Positions 6,207 to 15,408 of a DNA stretch of 15,408 nt are shown piece after piece (positions within the stretch are counted from its first letter, which is position 1; every line of letters starts with the position of its first letter). Source of the DNA: Pseudomonadota bacterium (GTDB taxonomy: Bacteria > Pseudomonadota > Gammaproteobacteria > Xanthomonadales > Xanthomonadaceae); contig JAEWGI010000028.1 in assembly GCA_023388355.1 (NCBI GenBank), positions 1 to 15,408 on the forward strand. The letters run 5' to 3'. The translations under genes and the position numbers were made by a program. The notes beneath the pieces are model-generated. The model saw only the letters and a list, made by a program, of their open reading frames with translations, searched no databases and was not told the DNA's origin.

Positions 6207-6282
6207 TGGCGCTCCCTACGGGATTCGAACCCGTGTTTTAGCCTTGAGAGGGCCACGTCCTAGGCCTCTAGACGAAGGGAGC
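6207..6282 (-). tRNA. tRNA-Glu, anticodon CUC
   Basis: On the minus strand the 76-nt gene folds into a full cloverleaf. The 7-bp acceptor stem is GCTCCCT with AGGGAGC, the discriminator is G and CCA is encoded. The D arm (GTCTAGAGGCCTAGGAC) is the one typical of bacterial tRNA-Glu. The anticodon stem TGGCC/GGCTA carries the loop CTCTCAA, giving anticodon CTC, and the T arm is ACGGGTTCGAATCCCGT. It decodes GAG, the glutamate codon preferred in such GC-rich DNA. A second tRNA-Glu (UUC) would be expected elsewhere in the genome. The gene stands alone between fdxA and pcnB. Confidence 0.97.
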
Positions 6283-6362
6283 GGGGTGCTGCGCGAGCAG
6301 CGCCGGCTGGACGACCGGCTGCCCGGACCGCCCTTGCGGGCAGGAGGCCGATGCAGCTTGCT

Positions 6363-6368
6363 AGTATA
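6363..6368 (-). promoter_or_regulatory. Candidate -10 element of the tRNA-Glu gene
   Basis: TATACT on the minus strand lies 80 bp upstream of the mature tRNA 5' end, implying a leader of about 75 nt removed by RNase P. The match to TATAAT is five of six; no clear -35 was found. Confidence 0.4.
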
Positions 6369-6424
6369 GCAGCGATACGGCCGCCGAATACCCGCACGGT
6401 GCCAACCCGGAACCCTCTGGCCTG

Positions 6425-7759
6425 ATGCCGACCCATACCCCATCCATCCCGACCGCCCTGCGGATCATCCCGCGCGACCAGCACCCGATCTCGCGCCGGG
6501 CCATCAGCCCCAACGCCGTGCGCGTGCTGTACAGGTTGCACGAGGCCGGCCACCGCGCCTGCCTGGTCGGCGGCGCGGTACGCGACCTGCTGGCCGGGCT
6601 GGCGCCCAAGGACTTCGACGTCGCCACCGACGCCACCCCGGAAGAGGTCAAGCACCTGTTCCGCAACTGCCGCCTGATCGGCCGCCGCTTCCGCCTGGCG
6701 CACGTGGTGTTCGGGCGCGAGATCATCGAGGTCGCCACCTTCCGCGCCAACATCGACGACGGCAGCGGCGACCGCCAGGTGCATGACGGCGGCCGCCTGC
6801 TGCGCGACAACGTCTACGGCACGATCGAGGACGACGCGGTCCGCCGCGACTTCACCGCCAACGCGCTGTATTACGACATCGCCGATTTCTCGGTGCGCGA
6901 CTACGTCGGCGGCTTCGAGGACGTGGGCAACCGGGTGCTGCGGCTGATCGGCGATCCGGAGACGCGCTATCGCGAGGATCCGGTGCGGATGCTGCGTGCG
7001 ATCCGGCTGGCGGCCAAACTCGACTTCGACATCGGCGCCGAAACCGCCGCGCCGCTGCCCGGGCTCGCGCCGCTGCTGGCCGAGGCTGCGCCGGCACGGC
7101 TGTTCGAGGAATGCCTGAAGATGTTCCTGTCCGGGCATGCGGTGGCGAGTTTCGAAGGCCTGGAGCGGCACGGCCTGCTGGCCGCGTTGCTGCCCGAGAC
7201 CGCGGCCGCGCTGGCGTCCAACCGCAGCGGCGCGCTGCGGCGGATGCTGGTCGAAGGGCTGCGCGGCACCGACCGGCGGGTGCGGGCCGAAGAGCCGGTG
7301 TCGCCGGCATTCCTGTTCGCGGTGCTGCTGTGGCCGGCCTACTGCCGCACCCTGATGGGCCTGCAGGCGCAGGGCCTGCACACGGTGGAGGCCGAGCGCC
7401 GCGCCGCCGACCGGGTGACCCTGCACCAGCTTGGCCGGATCGCGCTGCCGCGCCGGTTCTCGTTGCCGATGCAGGAGATCTGGCTGATGCAGGCCCGCTT
7501 CTCCCAGCGCCAGCGCAAGCGGGTGGTGCGCACCCTGGCGCATCCGCGCTTCCGCGCCGCATTCGATTTCCTGGTGCTGCGCCGCGCCGCCTCGCCGGCG
7601 CACGACGAGGACATCGCGTTCTGGCAGGACGCGCAGCACAATCCGGACGCGGCCATCGCCGCGCAGCCGGCCGACGCGATGGCGCATGAGGACGGCGAAG
7701 CGCATGCGCCGCGCAAGCGTCGTCGCAGGCGCCGGCGCAGCCACGCGGCGGGGGAATGA
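6425..7759 (+). CDS. pcnB: Poly(A) polymerase I
   Basis: The 444-residue class II nucleotidyltransferase adds 3' poly(A) tails that mark RNAs for decay. The catalytic core shows LVGGAVRDLL (47-56) and the metal-binding pair PKDFDVATDA (Asp63, Asp65). LIGRRFRLAHV (84-94) matches the signature that separates PcnB from the related CCA-adding enzyme. Further core motifs are DDAVRRDFTANALYYD and RYREDPVRMLRAIRLAAKLDF up to its RAIR core. The C-terminus ends in a nearly pure arginine run (about 430-438), consistent with the basic RNA-binding tail of the family. Length is close to E. coli PcnB. ATG 6425 lacks a clear ribosome binding site. The stop overlaps the folK start as ATGA, and pcnB-folK-panB-panC is also the E. 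coli order. Confidence 0.96.
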   Translation: MPTHTPSIPTALRIIPRDQHPISRRAISPNAVRVLYRLHEAGHRACLVGGAVRDLLAGLAPKDFDVATDATPEEVKHLFRNCRLIGRRFRLAHVVFGREIIEVATFRANIDDGSGDRQVHDGGRLLRDNVYGTIEDDAVRRDFTANALYYDIADFSVRDYVGGFEDVGNRVLRLIGDPETRYREDPVRMLRAIRLAAKLDFDIGAETAAPLPGLAPLLAEAAPARLFEECLKMFLSGHAVASFEGLERHGLLAALLPETAAALASNRSGALRRMLVEGLRGTDRRVRAEEPVSPAFLFAVLLWPAYCRTLMGLQAQGLHTVEAERRAADRVTLHQLGRIALPRRFSLPMQEIWLMQARFSQRQRKRVVRTLAHPRFRAAFDFLVLRRAASPAHDEDIAFWQDAQHNPDAAIAAQPADAMAHEDGEAHAPRKRRRRRRRSHAAGE

Positions 7760-8250
7760 CCCGGGTACGGGCCTGCGTGGGCCTCGGCGGCAACGTCGGC
7801 GAGGTGGCGCGGACCCTGGCCGACGCGATCGCGGCGCTCGACCGGCTGCCCGACACCCGGCTGCTGCACGCCTCGCGCCTGTACCGCACCCCGGCCTGGG
7901 GGCGGCGCGACCAGCCGGATTTCCTCAACGCAGCGGTCGCGCTCGACACCGGCCTCGGCGCGCGCGAGCTGCTGGCGGCGCTGCTGGCGCTGGAGCAGCG
8001 CTTCGGCCGCGAACGCGGCGCGGGCGAAGACCGCTGGGGCCCGCGCCGCCTGGACCTGGACCTGCTGCTGTACGGCGAAGCGGTGATCGACGTACCCGGA
8101 CTGCAGGTGCCGCATCCGCACCTGCACGAGCGCGCCTTCGCCCTGGTGCCGCTGGCGGAGATCGCCCCCGATGCCGTCATCCCCGGCCGCGGCGGCGTCG
8201 CCGCGGCGCTGGCGGGGTTGGATGCGGCCGGCATCGAAGCGATACCCTAG
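7756..8250 (+). CDS. folK: 6-hydroxymethyl-7,8-dihydropterin pyrophosphokinase
   Basis: The 164-residue enzyme transfers pyrophosphate from ATP to hydroxymethyl-dihydropterin in folate synthesis. The HPPK signature [15 protein letters not shown] is intact, with Mg-binding Asp100 and Asp102. The N-terminus [10 protein letters not shown] matches the ALGSN motif with Gly replacing Ser. [19 protein letters not shown] is the conserved C-terminal segment. Length is normal. The start overlaps the pcnB stop by four bases, implying translational coupling, and panB begins 4 nt after its stop. The neighbour makes sense metabolically because PanB consumes a folate one-carbon donor. Confidence 0.96.
   Translation: MTRVRACVGLGGNVGEVARTLADAIAALDRLPDTRLLHASRLYRTPAWGRRDQPDFLNAAVALDTGLGARELLAALLALEQRFGRERGAGEDRWGPRRLDLDLLLYGEAVIDVPGLQVPHPHLHERAFALVPLAEIAPDAVIPGRGGVAAALAGLDAAGIEAIP
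8218..8248 (+). promoter_or_regulatory. Possible internal promoter of panB
   Basis: TTGGAT (8218-8223) and GATACC (8241-8246) are 17 bp apart at the end of folK. An overlapping TACCCT (8243-8248) sits 6 nt before the panB ATG, the distance typical for leaderless transcription. No Shine-Dalgarno precedes panB. Support is from position and similarity only. Confidence 0.25.
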
Positions 8251-8254
8251 GCGC

Positions 8255-9073
8255 ATGAACCAGCCAGCTTCCGACCGACCCGTCACCGTGCCTCAGCTGG
8301 CCGAGGCCCGCGACGCCGGCCGCAGGCTCACGATGCTCACCGCCTACGACGCCGGCTTCGCGCGCGCGCTCGACGCCGGCGGCGTCGACATCGTGCTGGT
8401 CGGCGACTCGCTGGGCATGGTGGTGCAGGGCCACGATTCGACCCTGCCGGTGAGCGTCGACGACATCGCATACCACGTGCGCGCCGTGGCCCGCGGTCTG
8501 CGCCGCGCGCTGCTGCTGGCGGACCTGCCGTTCCAGTCCGACGCGACCCCCGAGCGCGCGCTGGAGGCGTCGACCCGGCTGCTGCAGGCCGGCGCGGGCA
8601 TGGTCAAGCTCGAGGGCGCGGGCGCGCACAAGCTGGCCGCGATCCGCTTCCTGGCCGCGCGCGAGATCCCGGTCTCCGCGCACCTGGGCCTGACCCCGCA
8701 GTCGGTGCTGCGCTTCGGCGGCTACAAGGTGCAGGGCCGCGAGGCCGCCGCGGCCGAACAGCTGCGCCGCGACGCGCTGGCCGTAGCCGAGGCCGGCGCC
8801 GCGCTGCTGGTGCTCGAATGCGTGCCCTCGGCGCTGGCCGCGGAGATCACCCGCGCCTCGCCGATCCCCACCATCGGCATCGGCGCCGGGCCGCACTGCG
8901 ACGGCCAGGTGCTGGTGCTGCACGACATGCTTGGCCTGGACAGCGGCCATCGGCGGCCGAAGTTCGTCAAGGACTTCCTGGCCGAAGGCGGCTCGGTGGC
9001 TGGCGCGGTGCGTGCCTATGTCGACGCGGTGCGCGGGGGCAGCTTCCCCGGCCCCGGCCACGCCTACGACTGA
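8255..9073 (+). CDS. panB: 3-methyl-2-oxobutanoate hydroxymethyltransferase
   Basis: The 272-residue TIM-barrel enzyme makes ketopantoate from 2-oxoisovalerate and methylene-tetrahydrofolate, the first step of pantothenate synthesis. Family motifs are [34 protein letters not shown] and [20 protein letters not shown]. By alignment to E. coli PanB the Mg ligands are Asp51 and Asp90, Lys118 and Glu120 line the pocket, and Glu188 is the general base. Length is near the usual 264-270. The ATG at 8255 starts [12 protein letters not shown]; the frame continues upstream into folK, but that part is out-of-frame folK sequence. panC follows with a 4-nt gap. Confidence 0.97.
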   Translation: MNQPASDRPVTVPQLAEARDAGRRLTMLTAYDAGFARALDAGGVDIVLVGDSLGMVVQGHDSTLPVSVDDIAYHVRAVARGLRRALLLADLPFQSDATPERALEASTRLLQAGAGMVKLEGAGAHKLAAIRFLAAREIPVSAHLGLTPQSVLRFGGYKVQGREAAAAEQLRRDALAVAEAGAALLVLECVPSALAAEITRASPIPTIGIGAGPHCDGQVLVLHDMLGLDSGHRRPKFVKDFLAEGGSVAGAVRAYVDAVRGGSFPGPGHAYD

Positions 9074-9077
9074 ACGC

Positions 9078-9938
9078 GTGGCCACGATCGAAACCGTCGA
9101 GGCGCTCGGACCGCTGCGCGAGCGCGTGTCGGGCTGGAAGCGCGGGGGCCTGCGGGTGGCGCTGGTGCCGACCATGGGCAACCTGCACGCCGGCCACTTC
9201 GCGCTGGTGGAGCTTGCGCGCAGCCACGCCGACCGGGTGGTCGCCAGCGTGTTCGTCAACCCCACCCAGTTCGGGCCGAACGAGGATTTCGCGCGCTATC
9301 CGCGCACTCCGGAGCGCGATGCGGAAGGTCTCGCCGCAGCCGGCTGCGACCTGCTGTGGCTGCCGTCGCTGGAAACCATGTACCCCTACGGCGCCGACCG
9401 CGCCGTGCGCATGCGCGTGCCGGGCATCACCGACGTACTCGACGGCGCGCATCGCCCCGGGCATTTCGACGGCGTGGCCACCGTGGTCGCGCGCCTGTTC
9501 AACCAGGTGCAGGCGGACGTGGCCGCGTTCGGGCGCAAGGACTACCAGCAGCTGGCGGTGATCCGCTACCTGGTGCGCGACCTCGCGTTCCCGGTCGAAC
9601 TGCTGGCCGCGCAGACCGTGCGCGAAGCCGACGGCCTGGCGATGAGTTCGCGCAACCAGTACCTCGACGCCGGCGAGCGCGTGCGCGCGCCGCGCATCCA
9701 CCAGACGCTGCTGTCGATGCGCGATGCGCTGCGCGGCGGCCAGGCGCCGGCGGCGGTGGAAGCGGCGGCCACGTCCGGCCTGCGCGAGGATGGTTTCGAG
9801 GTCGATTACGCGGTGGTGCGGCGCGCGGACCTGTCGGAAACGGACGGGGTTGCCGGGGCCGGTGCGTATGTGGCCCTGGTCGCGGCGAGGCTGGGCCGGA
9901 CGCGGCTGATCGACAACCTCGAGTTCGCGCTGGACTGA
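9078..9938 (+). CDS. panC: Pantothenate synthetase
   Basis: The 286-residue enzyme joins pantoate and beta-alanine using ATP. It belongs to the HIGH/KMSKS nucleotidyltransferase fold: [10 protein letters not shown] (31-40) is the HIGH-type motif and [13 protein letters not shown] (184-196) the KMSKS-type loop. [31 protein letters not shown] and FGRKDYQQL are further conserved segments. The start is GTG at 9078, 4 nt after the panB stop, giving [10 protein letters not shown]; upstream in-frame sequence is panB in another frame. Length matches the family. No panD follows; the next gene is pgi. Confidence 0.97.
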   Translation: MATIETVEALGPLRERVSGWKRGGLRVALVPTMGNLHAGHFALVELARSHADRVVASVFVNPTQFGPNEDFARYPRTPERDAEGLAAAGCDLLWLPSLETMYPYGADRAVRMRVPGITDVLDGAHRPGHFDGVATVVARLFNQVQADVAAFGRKDYQQLAVIRYLVRDLAFPVELLAAQTVREADGLAMSSRNQYLDAGERVRAPRIHQTLLSMRDALRGGQAPAAVEAAATSGLREDGFEVDYAVVRRADLSETDGVAGAGAYVALVAARLGRTRLIDNLEFALD

Positions 9939-9969
9939 GCCTGCACCTGCGGCCGTCGTCGTTCGCTCC

Positions 9970-9975
9970 TATACT
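9970..9975 (+). promoter_or_regulatory. Candidate -10 element of pgi
   Basis: TATACT lies in the 107-bp gap between panC and pgi. The predicted start near 9982 gives a leader of about 64 nt. The 16-18 bp upstream positions contain only weak -35 matches such as CTGCGG. The rest of the gap shows no gene or gene remnant. Confidence 0.4.
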
Positions 9976-10045
9976 TCGCGGCTGCCCGGGTGCGTGCGCA
10001 TGCGCCGCGCCGGCTTCCCCTTCCTCCCCGCAGCAGGCAACCGAC

Positions 10046-11548
10046 ATGTCGGATTTCGCGACCCTCCGTTCCCACGCCCAGCGCCTGGCCGGCACGCCGA
10101 TCGCGCGCCTGCTGCAGGACGATCCCGGTCGCGCCGACTCGCTGGCGCTGCGGGTGGGGCCGCTGTACGCCAGCTTCGCGCGCCAGCGCTTCGACGCCGC
10201 CGCGCTCGACGCGCTGCACGCACTGGCCGCGGCCAGCGATTTCCCCGGCGCGATGCGTCGCCTGCTCGACGGCGAAACCGTCAACGCCACCGAAGGACGC
10301 GCGGCGCTGCACACGGCGCTGCGCGGCGACGGCTCGCAGGCGCCGTTCGCGCGCGAATGCGCCGCGCAGGCGCGACAGGCGCGGGCGCGGATGGCGGAGC
10401 TGGTCGAGGCCGTGTCCGCCGGCGGCGTGACCGACGTGGTCAGCGTGGGCATCGGCGGCTCCGACCTCGGCCCGCGCCTGGTGGTCGATGCGCTGGCGCA
10501 GCCCGGTGCGCCGATCAGGGTCCACTTCCTGTCCAACGTCGACGGCAACGCCGCGCGCCGCACCCTGGCCGGGCTCGATCCGGCAAAGACCGCCGCGATC
10601 CTGATCTCCAAGACCTTCGGCACCCAGGAGACCCTGCTCAACGGCCGTATCGTGCGCGAGTGGCTGGGCGACGACAGCCGCGTGCATGGCGTCAGCGCCA
10701 ACGTCGAGCGCGCCGCCGCCTTCGGCATCGCGCCGGAGCGGATCCTGCCGATGTGGGACTGGGTGGGTGGCCGCTATTCGCTGTGGTCGGCGGTGGGTTT
10801 CCCGATCGCGCTGGCGATCGGCATGGACCGCTTCGAACAGCTGCTCGCCGGCGCCGCCGCACTCGACGCGCACGCCGCGCAGGCCGCGCCGCGCGCGAAT
10901 CTCGTGTTCCTGCACGCGCTGGCCGCGCTGTGGAACCGCAACGCGCTCGGCCTGGCCACCCAGGCGGTGCTGCCCTACGACGAGCGCCTGAAGCTGCTGC
11001 CCAACTACCTGCAGCAGCTGGTGATGGAAAGCCTGGGCAAGTCGGCGCGGCTCGACGGCGCGGCGCTGCAGGAAGACACCGTGCCGGTGTGGTGGGGCGG
11101 GCCGGGCACCGACACCCAGCACAGCTTCTTCCAGGCCCTGCACCAGGGCACCCAGGTGGTGCCGGCCGACTTCATCGGCGTGGTGCGCAGCGAGGGCGGC
11201 CACGACGACAACCACCGCGCGCTGCTGGCCAACCTGCTGGCGCAGACCGAGGCCCTGGCCAACGGCCAGCCCAGCGACGACCCGCACCGCGCCTATGCCG
11301 GCAACCGCCCGAGCACCCTGCTGCTGCTCGACGCGCTTACCCCGCACGCCCTGGGCATGTTGATCGCCCTGTACGAGCACAGCGTCTACCTGCAGTCGGT
11401 GGCCTGGGGCATCAACGCCTTCGACCAGTTCGGCGTCGAACTGGGCAAGCAGGTCGCCAACCGGCTGCTGCCTGCGCTTGAAGGCAGCGCCGAAGCGGAC
11501 GACCCGGTGACCCGGGCGCTGCTGGCGGAGATTTCCGCGCGCGCCTAG
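10046..11548 (+). CDS. pgi: Glucose-6-phosphate isomerase
   Basis: The 500-residue enzyme interconverts glucose-6-phosphate and fructose-6-phosphate. Conserved segments are [31 protein letters not shown], signature 1 [14 protein letters not shown] (238-251) and signature 2 [14 protein letters not shown] (455-468). Catalytic residues by alignment to known structures are Arg243, Glu328, His366 and Lys468. The motif around the catalytic glutamate reads MESLGK rather than the common MESNGK. At 500 residues it is shorter than the roughly 550 of the E. coli enzyme. ATG 10046 starts [12 protein letters not shown]; the frame extends far upstream through panC but only as an out-of-frame shadow. pgi converges on queG with a 95-bp gap that shows no clear intrinsic terminator. 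Confidence 0.97.
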   Translation: MSDFATLRSHAQRLAGTPIARLLQDDPGRADSLALRVGPLYASFARQRFDAAALDALHALAAASDFPGAMRRLLDGETVNATEGRAALHTALRGDGSQAPFARECAAQARQARARMAELVEAVSAGGVTDVVSVGIGGSDLGPRLVVDALAQPGAPIRVHFLSNVDGNAARRTLAGLDPAKTAAILISKTFGTQETLLNGRIVREWLGDDSRVHGVSANVERAAAFGIAPERILPMWDWVGGRYSLWSAVGFPIALAIGMDRFEQLLAGAAALDAHAAQAAPRANLVFLHALAALWNRNALGLATQAVLPYDERLKLLPNYLQQLVMESLGKSARLDGAALQEDTVPVWWGGPGTDTQHSFFQALHQGTQVVPADFIGVVRSEGGHDDNHRALLANLLAQTEALANGQPSDDPHRAYAGNRPSTLLLLDALTPHALGMLIALYEHSVYLQSVAWGINAFDQFGVELGKQVANRLLPALEGSAEADDPVTRALLAEISARA

Positions 11549-11643
11549 CAGCGCCGGACGGGCGCGATCGCGGTCATGCCGTCGCCGCGCCCGCGAATGC
11601 CGTTCCCGCCGCCGGGGCCATGCTCCTGTCCCCCCGCGGGATA

Positions 11644-12726
11644 TCAGGCGTCGGCGGAGCCGTGCCGGCGCAGCGCCCATTCGACGTGTTCGCGCACCAC
11701 CGGGTCGTCGGCATCGCGGCGCGTGTGCAGGGCGGCCAGCACCTGCGGGGTAGTGGGCGCGTTGCCCAGCGCCACGGCGATGTTGCGCAGCCAGCGCGCG
11801 TAGCCGCTGCGGCGGATCGCCGAGCCTTCGGTGCGCTGCAGGAACTCGGCCTCGGTCCAGGCGAACAGTTCCTCCAGGGTCGATTCGTCCAGGCGGTTGC
11901 GCGCGCGGAAGTCGGGTTCGTCGCTGCGCCGGGCAAACTTGTTCCAGGGGCACACCAGCTGGCAGTCGTCGCAGCCGAAGATGCGGTTGCCGATCAGCGG
12001 GCGCAGCGCCTCGTCGATCGCGCCCTCGTGTTCGATGGTCAGGTACGAGATGCAGCGCCGCGCGTCGAGCCGGTGCGGCGCGGTGATCGCGCGCGTGGGG
12101 CAGACCTCGATGCAGCGCACGCAGCTGCCGCAATGCGCGCTGGCCGGCGGATCGACCGGCAGCGGCAGGTCGACGTAGATCTCGCCGAGGAAGAACCACG
12201 AGCCGCCGTCGCGGTCGATCAGGCAGGTGTGCTTGCCGATCCAGCCCAGCCCCGCATTGCGCGCCAGGGCGCGCTCGAGCACCGGCGCCGAGTCGACGAA
12301 GACGCGATGGCCGAACGGTCCGAACCGTTCGGCGATGCGCGTGGCCAGGCGCTGCAGGCGCTGGCGCATGAGCTTGTGGTAGTCGCGCCCGAGCGCGTAG
12401 CGCGCCACGTAGGCGCGTTCGCCGTCGGCGAGGGTGCGCCAGGCGTCGTCGGGGTCCTGGCCGTAGTCCAGGCCGACCGAGATCACCCGCACCGTGCCCG
12501 GCACCAGCTCCGGCGGCCGCGAGCGCTTGTCGCCGTGCCGCGCCATCCAGTCCATGTCGCCGTGCAGGCCGCGCGCCAGCCAGTCGTGCAGGTGGCGTTC
12601 GTCTTCGCCCAGCTCGACGCCGGAGATGCCGCAGCGCTGGAAGCCCGCTTCGCGCGCCAGGGTGCGGATCCACTGCGCGAGCGCGTGCGGATCGGGAACG
12701 GCTGCGCTGGCGGCGGGAATGGACAC
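11644..12726 (-). CDS. queG: Epoxyqueuosine reductase
   Basis: The 360-residue cobalamin-dependent enzyme performs the last step of queuosine formation in tRNA, reducing epoxyqueuosine at the wobble position. Two [4Fe-4S] clusters are encoded: HCGSCVRCIEVCP (Cys199, 202, 205, 209) and CDDCQLVCPWNK (Cys252, 255, 259) with Cys225 in RRCISYLTIEHEG. VDSAPVLERALARNAGLGWIGKHT up to its core includes Asp145, the likely general acid. Length is typical of proteobacterial QueG. The start is GTG at 12726 (MSIPAASAAV). No Shine-Dalgarno precedes it, and a TATACT box ends 6 nt before the GTG, suggesting a leaderless mRNA. It diverges from nnr as in E. coli. Confidence 0.96.
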   Translation of the reverse strand: MSIPAASAAVPDPHALAQWIRTLAREAGFQRCGISGVELGEDERHLHDWLARGLHGDMDWMARHGDKRSRPPELVPGTVRVISVGLDYGQDPDDAWRTLADGERAYVARYALGRDYHKLMRQRLQRLATRIAERFGPFGHRVFVDSAPVLERALARNAGLGWIGKHTCLIDRDGGSWFFLGEIYVDLPLPVDPPASAHCGSCVRCIEVCPTRAITAPHRLDARRCISYLTIEHEGAIDEALRPLIGNRIFGCDDCQLVCPWNKFARRSDEPDFRARNRLDESTLEELFAWTEAEFLQRTEGSAIRRSGYARWLRNIAVALGNAPTTPQVLAALHTRRDADDPVVREHVEWALRRHGSADA

Positions 12727-12749
12727 GCCGCAAGTATAGAATCCGCCCG
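12727..12749. promoter_or_regulatory. Overlapping divergent promoters of queG and nnr
   Basis: Only 23 bp separate the queG GTG from the nnr ATG. On the minus strand TATACT (12733-12738) ends 6 nt before queG. On the plus strand TAGAAT (12737-12742) ends 7 nt before nnr. The two hexamers share bases 12737-12738. Both genes lack a Shine-Dalgarno, and a start about 7 nt beyond each -10 would fall on or next to the start codon. The -35 regions would lie within the opposite gene; neither shows a good hexamer. Confidence 0.45.
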
Positions 12750-14242
<1,493 letters not shown>

Positions 14243-14246
<4 letters not shown>

Positions 14247-14731
14247 CCACGCTGCAGCTGCCCGAGGAGGGCACGACCCGTGTCCTGGGCGAACGCCTGG
14301 CCGCCAGCACGCCGAACGTCGCCGTGGTGTACCTCCACGGCGACCTGGGCGCCGGCAAGTCCACCCTGGCCCGGGCCTGGCTGCGGGCGCTGGGCGTGAC
14401 CGGCACCGTGCGCAGCCCGACCTACACCCTGGTCGAGCGTTACCGCCTCGCGTCCGGCCGCGAGGCCCTGCACCTGGACCTGTACCGGATCGGTGAGGCC
14501 GGCGAGCTGGAATTCCTCGGCCTGGACGAGGCGGACACCGCCCTGTGGCTGGTGGAATGGCCCGAACGCGGCGCCGGGGCGCTGCCGCCTGCGGATCTGC
14601 ACGTGCACCTGGGGTTCGACGGTGAGGGGCGGGTCGCGTCCCTGGAGGCGGGCACGCCGGCCGGGCGCTCCTGGCTGGAGCGCCTCGAAAGTTCGGGCGA
14701 CTTGCGTCCGACAGCTGAACCGCAGCCATAG
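14243..14731 (+). CDS. tsaE: tRNA threonylcarbamoyladenosine biosynthesis ATPase TsaE
   Basis: The 162-residue P-loop protein works with TsaB and TsaD to add t6A at position 37 of ANN-decoding tRNAs. Walker A is GDLGAGKS (33-40, Lys39). The family segments SPTYTLVERY (58-67), ALHLDLYRI and LWLVEWPERG follow in the expected order. Length is normal. The GTG start overlaps the nnr stop by four bases and has GGGGAG 8 nt upstream. Position between nnr and an amidase gene is the widespread yjeF-yjeE-amiB order. Confidence 0.96.
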
Positions 14732-14750
14732 GAAAGGTCGGCAGGTAGCC

Positions 14751-14779
14751 GATTTGAAAGGGAAAGTGCGTTGCAAATC
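14751..14779 (+). other. A/T-rich inverted repeat before the amidase gene
   Basis: GATTTG (14751-14756) and CAAATC (14774-14779) form a 6-bp inverted repeat with 17 bp between, in an unusually A/T-rich patch of the tsaE-amidase gap. TTGAAA (14754-14759) resembles a -35 box, but no convincing -10 follows at 16-18 bp. It may be part of a promoter or operator. Confidence 0.25.
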
Positions 14780-14806
14780 TGGACCAACGGTGATTGACTA
14801 CGCGAC

Positions 14807-15408
14807 ATGCGCACGCGGGGGCTCAACGTCCAACAGATCCTGCTTGGCCTGGCCCTGCTTGCGGCCCTGGCCTGGAATCTCGCGCACGCGGCCGAGGTCC
14901 GCGCCGTCCAGCTCGGCAGCGGCCCCACCGGGACCCGCGCTGAAGTCCGGGTCGACCAGGAGGCGGGATTCCGCCTGATCAGCCTGCGGAATCCCGACCG
15001 CCTGGTCGTGGACCTGCCCGGCAGCCGTGCCGCCGCTTCCCTGACCCTGCCGCCTGCGGCAGGCGTGGTGAGGGCGGTTCGCGCCGGCCAGCCGGTGGCC
15101 GGCACCACCCGCATCGTGTTCGATCTGGCCGCGCCGGTCGTGGCGCTCAAGCCGCGCTTCGAGTCCGGTCCCGACGGCACCCGGCTGGTCATCGAATGGC
15201 CGGGCGACGGCCACCCCGATCCGATCGCGCAGCTTGCCGCCGCATCCACGGCCGCTGCTTCCAGCCTGGCGCAGGCGACGTCCACGCCCGCCGCCGCTGC
15301 AGGCACCGAGACCGCCGCGCCCGCCGCGCCGCGCGACCCGGCCGCCGCCTCGGCCGCGGCAACCTCGCGCCTGGTGGCCGAACTCCGCGCCGCCGAGCAG
15401 GCCGGGGC
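14807..15408 (+). CDS. amiB: N-acetylmuramoyl-L-alanine amidase, AMIN domain (3' end outside window)
   Basis: The first 200 residues are present. A Sec-type signal peptide (hydrophobic core about 9-26, likely cleavage after AHA at 28) is followed by an AMIN domain (about 29-132: VRAVQLGSGPTGTRAEVRVD, NPDRLVVDLPG, GTTRIVFDLAAP). From about 137 the sequence becomes a low-complexity Ala/Pro/Thr linker. The catalytic Amidase_3 domain should follow beyond the edge. AMIN domains target such amidases to the division septum, where they split daughter-cell peptidoglycan. The symbol rests mainly on synteny with E. coli nnr-tsaE-amiB; AmiC-type naming is possible. ATG 14807 has no evident Shine-Dalgarno. 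The 75-bp gap after tsaE is A/T-rich for this window and may hold a promoter. Confidence 0.88.
   Translation, partial: MRTRGLNVQQILLGLALLAALAWNLAHAAEVRAVQLGSGPTGTRAEVRVDQEAGFRLISLRNPDRLVVDLPGSRAAASLTLPPAAGVVRAVRAGQPVAGTTRIVFDLAAPVVALKPRFESGPDGTRLVIEWPGDGHPDPIAQLAAASTAAASSLAQATSTPAAAAGTETAAPAAPRDPAAASAAATSRLVAELRAAEQAG

Noticed and set aside
9939..10045. A decayed panD between panC and pgi
   Set aside because: The three frames show no trace of the PanD GYTGSIT-type processing site or other PanD segments, and the gap is too short.
11563..11572. CGCGATCGCG palindrome between pgi and queG
   Set aside because: Short self-complementary GC strings are expected often at this composition; no loop, T-run or second copy nearby gives it a role.
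9806..12733. A 975-codon minus-strand open frame opposite pgi and across queG
   Set aside because: It is in a different frame from queG and antisense to pgi, with low-complexity composition and no family resemblance.

Overview
The window is about 15.4 kb of very GC-rich, densely packed chromosomal DNA. Gene order, GC-biased third codon positions and protein sequence all suggest a gammaproteobacterium of the Xanthomonadaceae (Lysobacter/Luteimonas/Xanthomonas type). This is judged from recalled family sequences, not from a database search. No transposase, integrase, phage gene, CRISPR array, toxin-antitoxin pair or restriction system is visible. Nearly all of it is housekeeping core genome.

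Left block (1-5656). On the minus strand lie a 3'-truncated PhoH-family PIN/ATPase gene, bcp/prxQ (peroxiredoxin) and gcvR (double-ACT regulator). Divergent from gcvR on the plus strand are dapA and a short BamC-like lipoprotein gene. The set bcp-gcvR/dapA-bamC is the same neighbourhood found in Escherichia coli. After it come a membrane-anchored LytTR regulator and a cytochrome b561. The gap between these two is rich in short direct and inverted repeats and is the best candidate for local regulation in the window.

Middle block (5657-11643). A seven-iron ferredoxin gene (fdxA, minus) and a tRNA-Glu(CUC) gene (minus, with a clear terminator) precede the plus-strand run pcnB-folK-panB-panC-pgi. 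PcnB polyadenylates RNA. FolK makes a folate intermediate. PanB uses a folate cofactor and, with PanC, makes pantothenate. Pgi belongs to central carbon metabolism. No panD, which supplies the beta-alanine used by PanC, is present between panC and pgi.

Right block (11644-15408). queG (epoxyqueuosine reductase, minus) diverges from nnr (NAD(P)HX repair), tsaE (tRNA t6A synthesis) and a 3'-truncated amidase gene with an AMIN domain. This matches the E. coli order queG/nnr-tsaE-amiB. The queG and nnr start codons are only 23 bp apart with overlapping -10-like elements, suggesting two leaderless transcripts.

I found no convincing new multi-gene system. The observations most worth testing are the LytTR/cytochrome b561 pair with its repeat cluster, the overlapping leaderless-type promoters between queG and nnr, the one-domain BamC and the missing panD.
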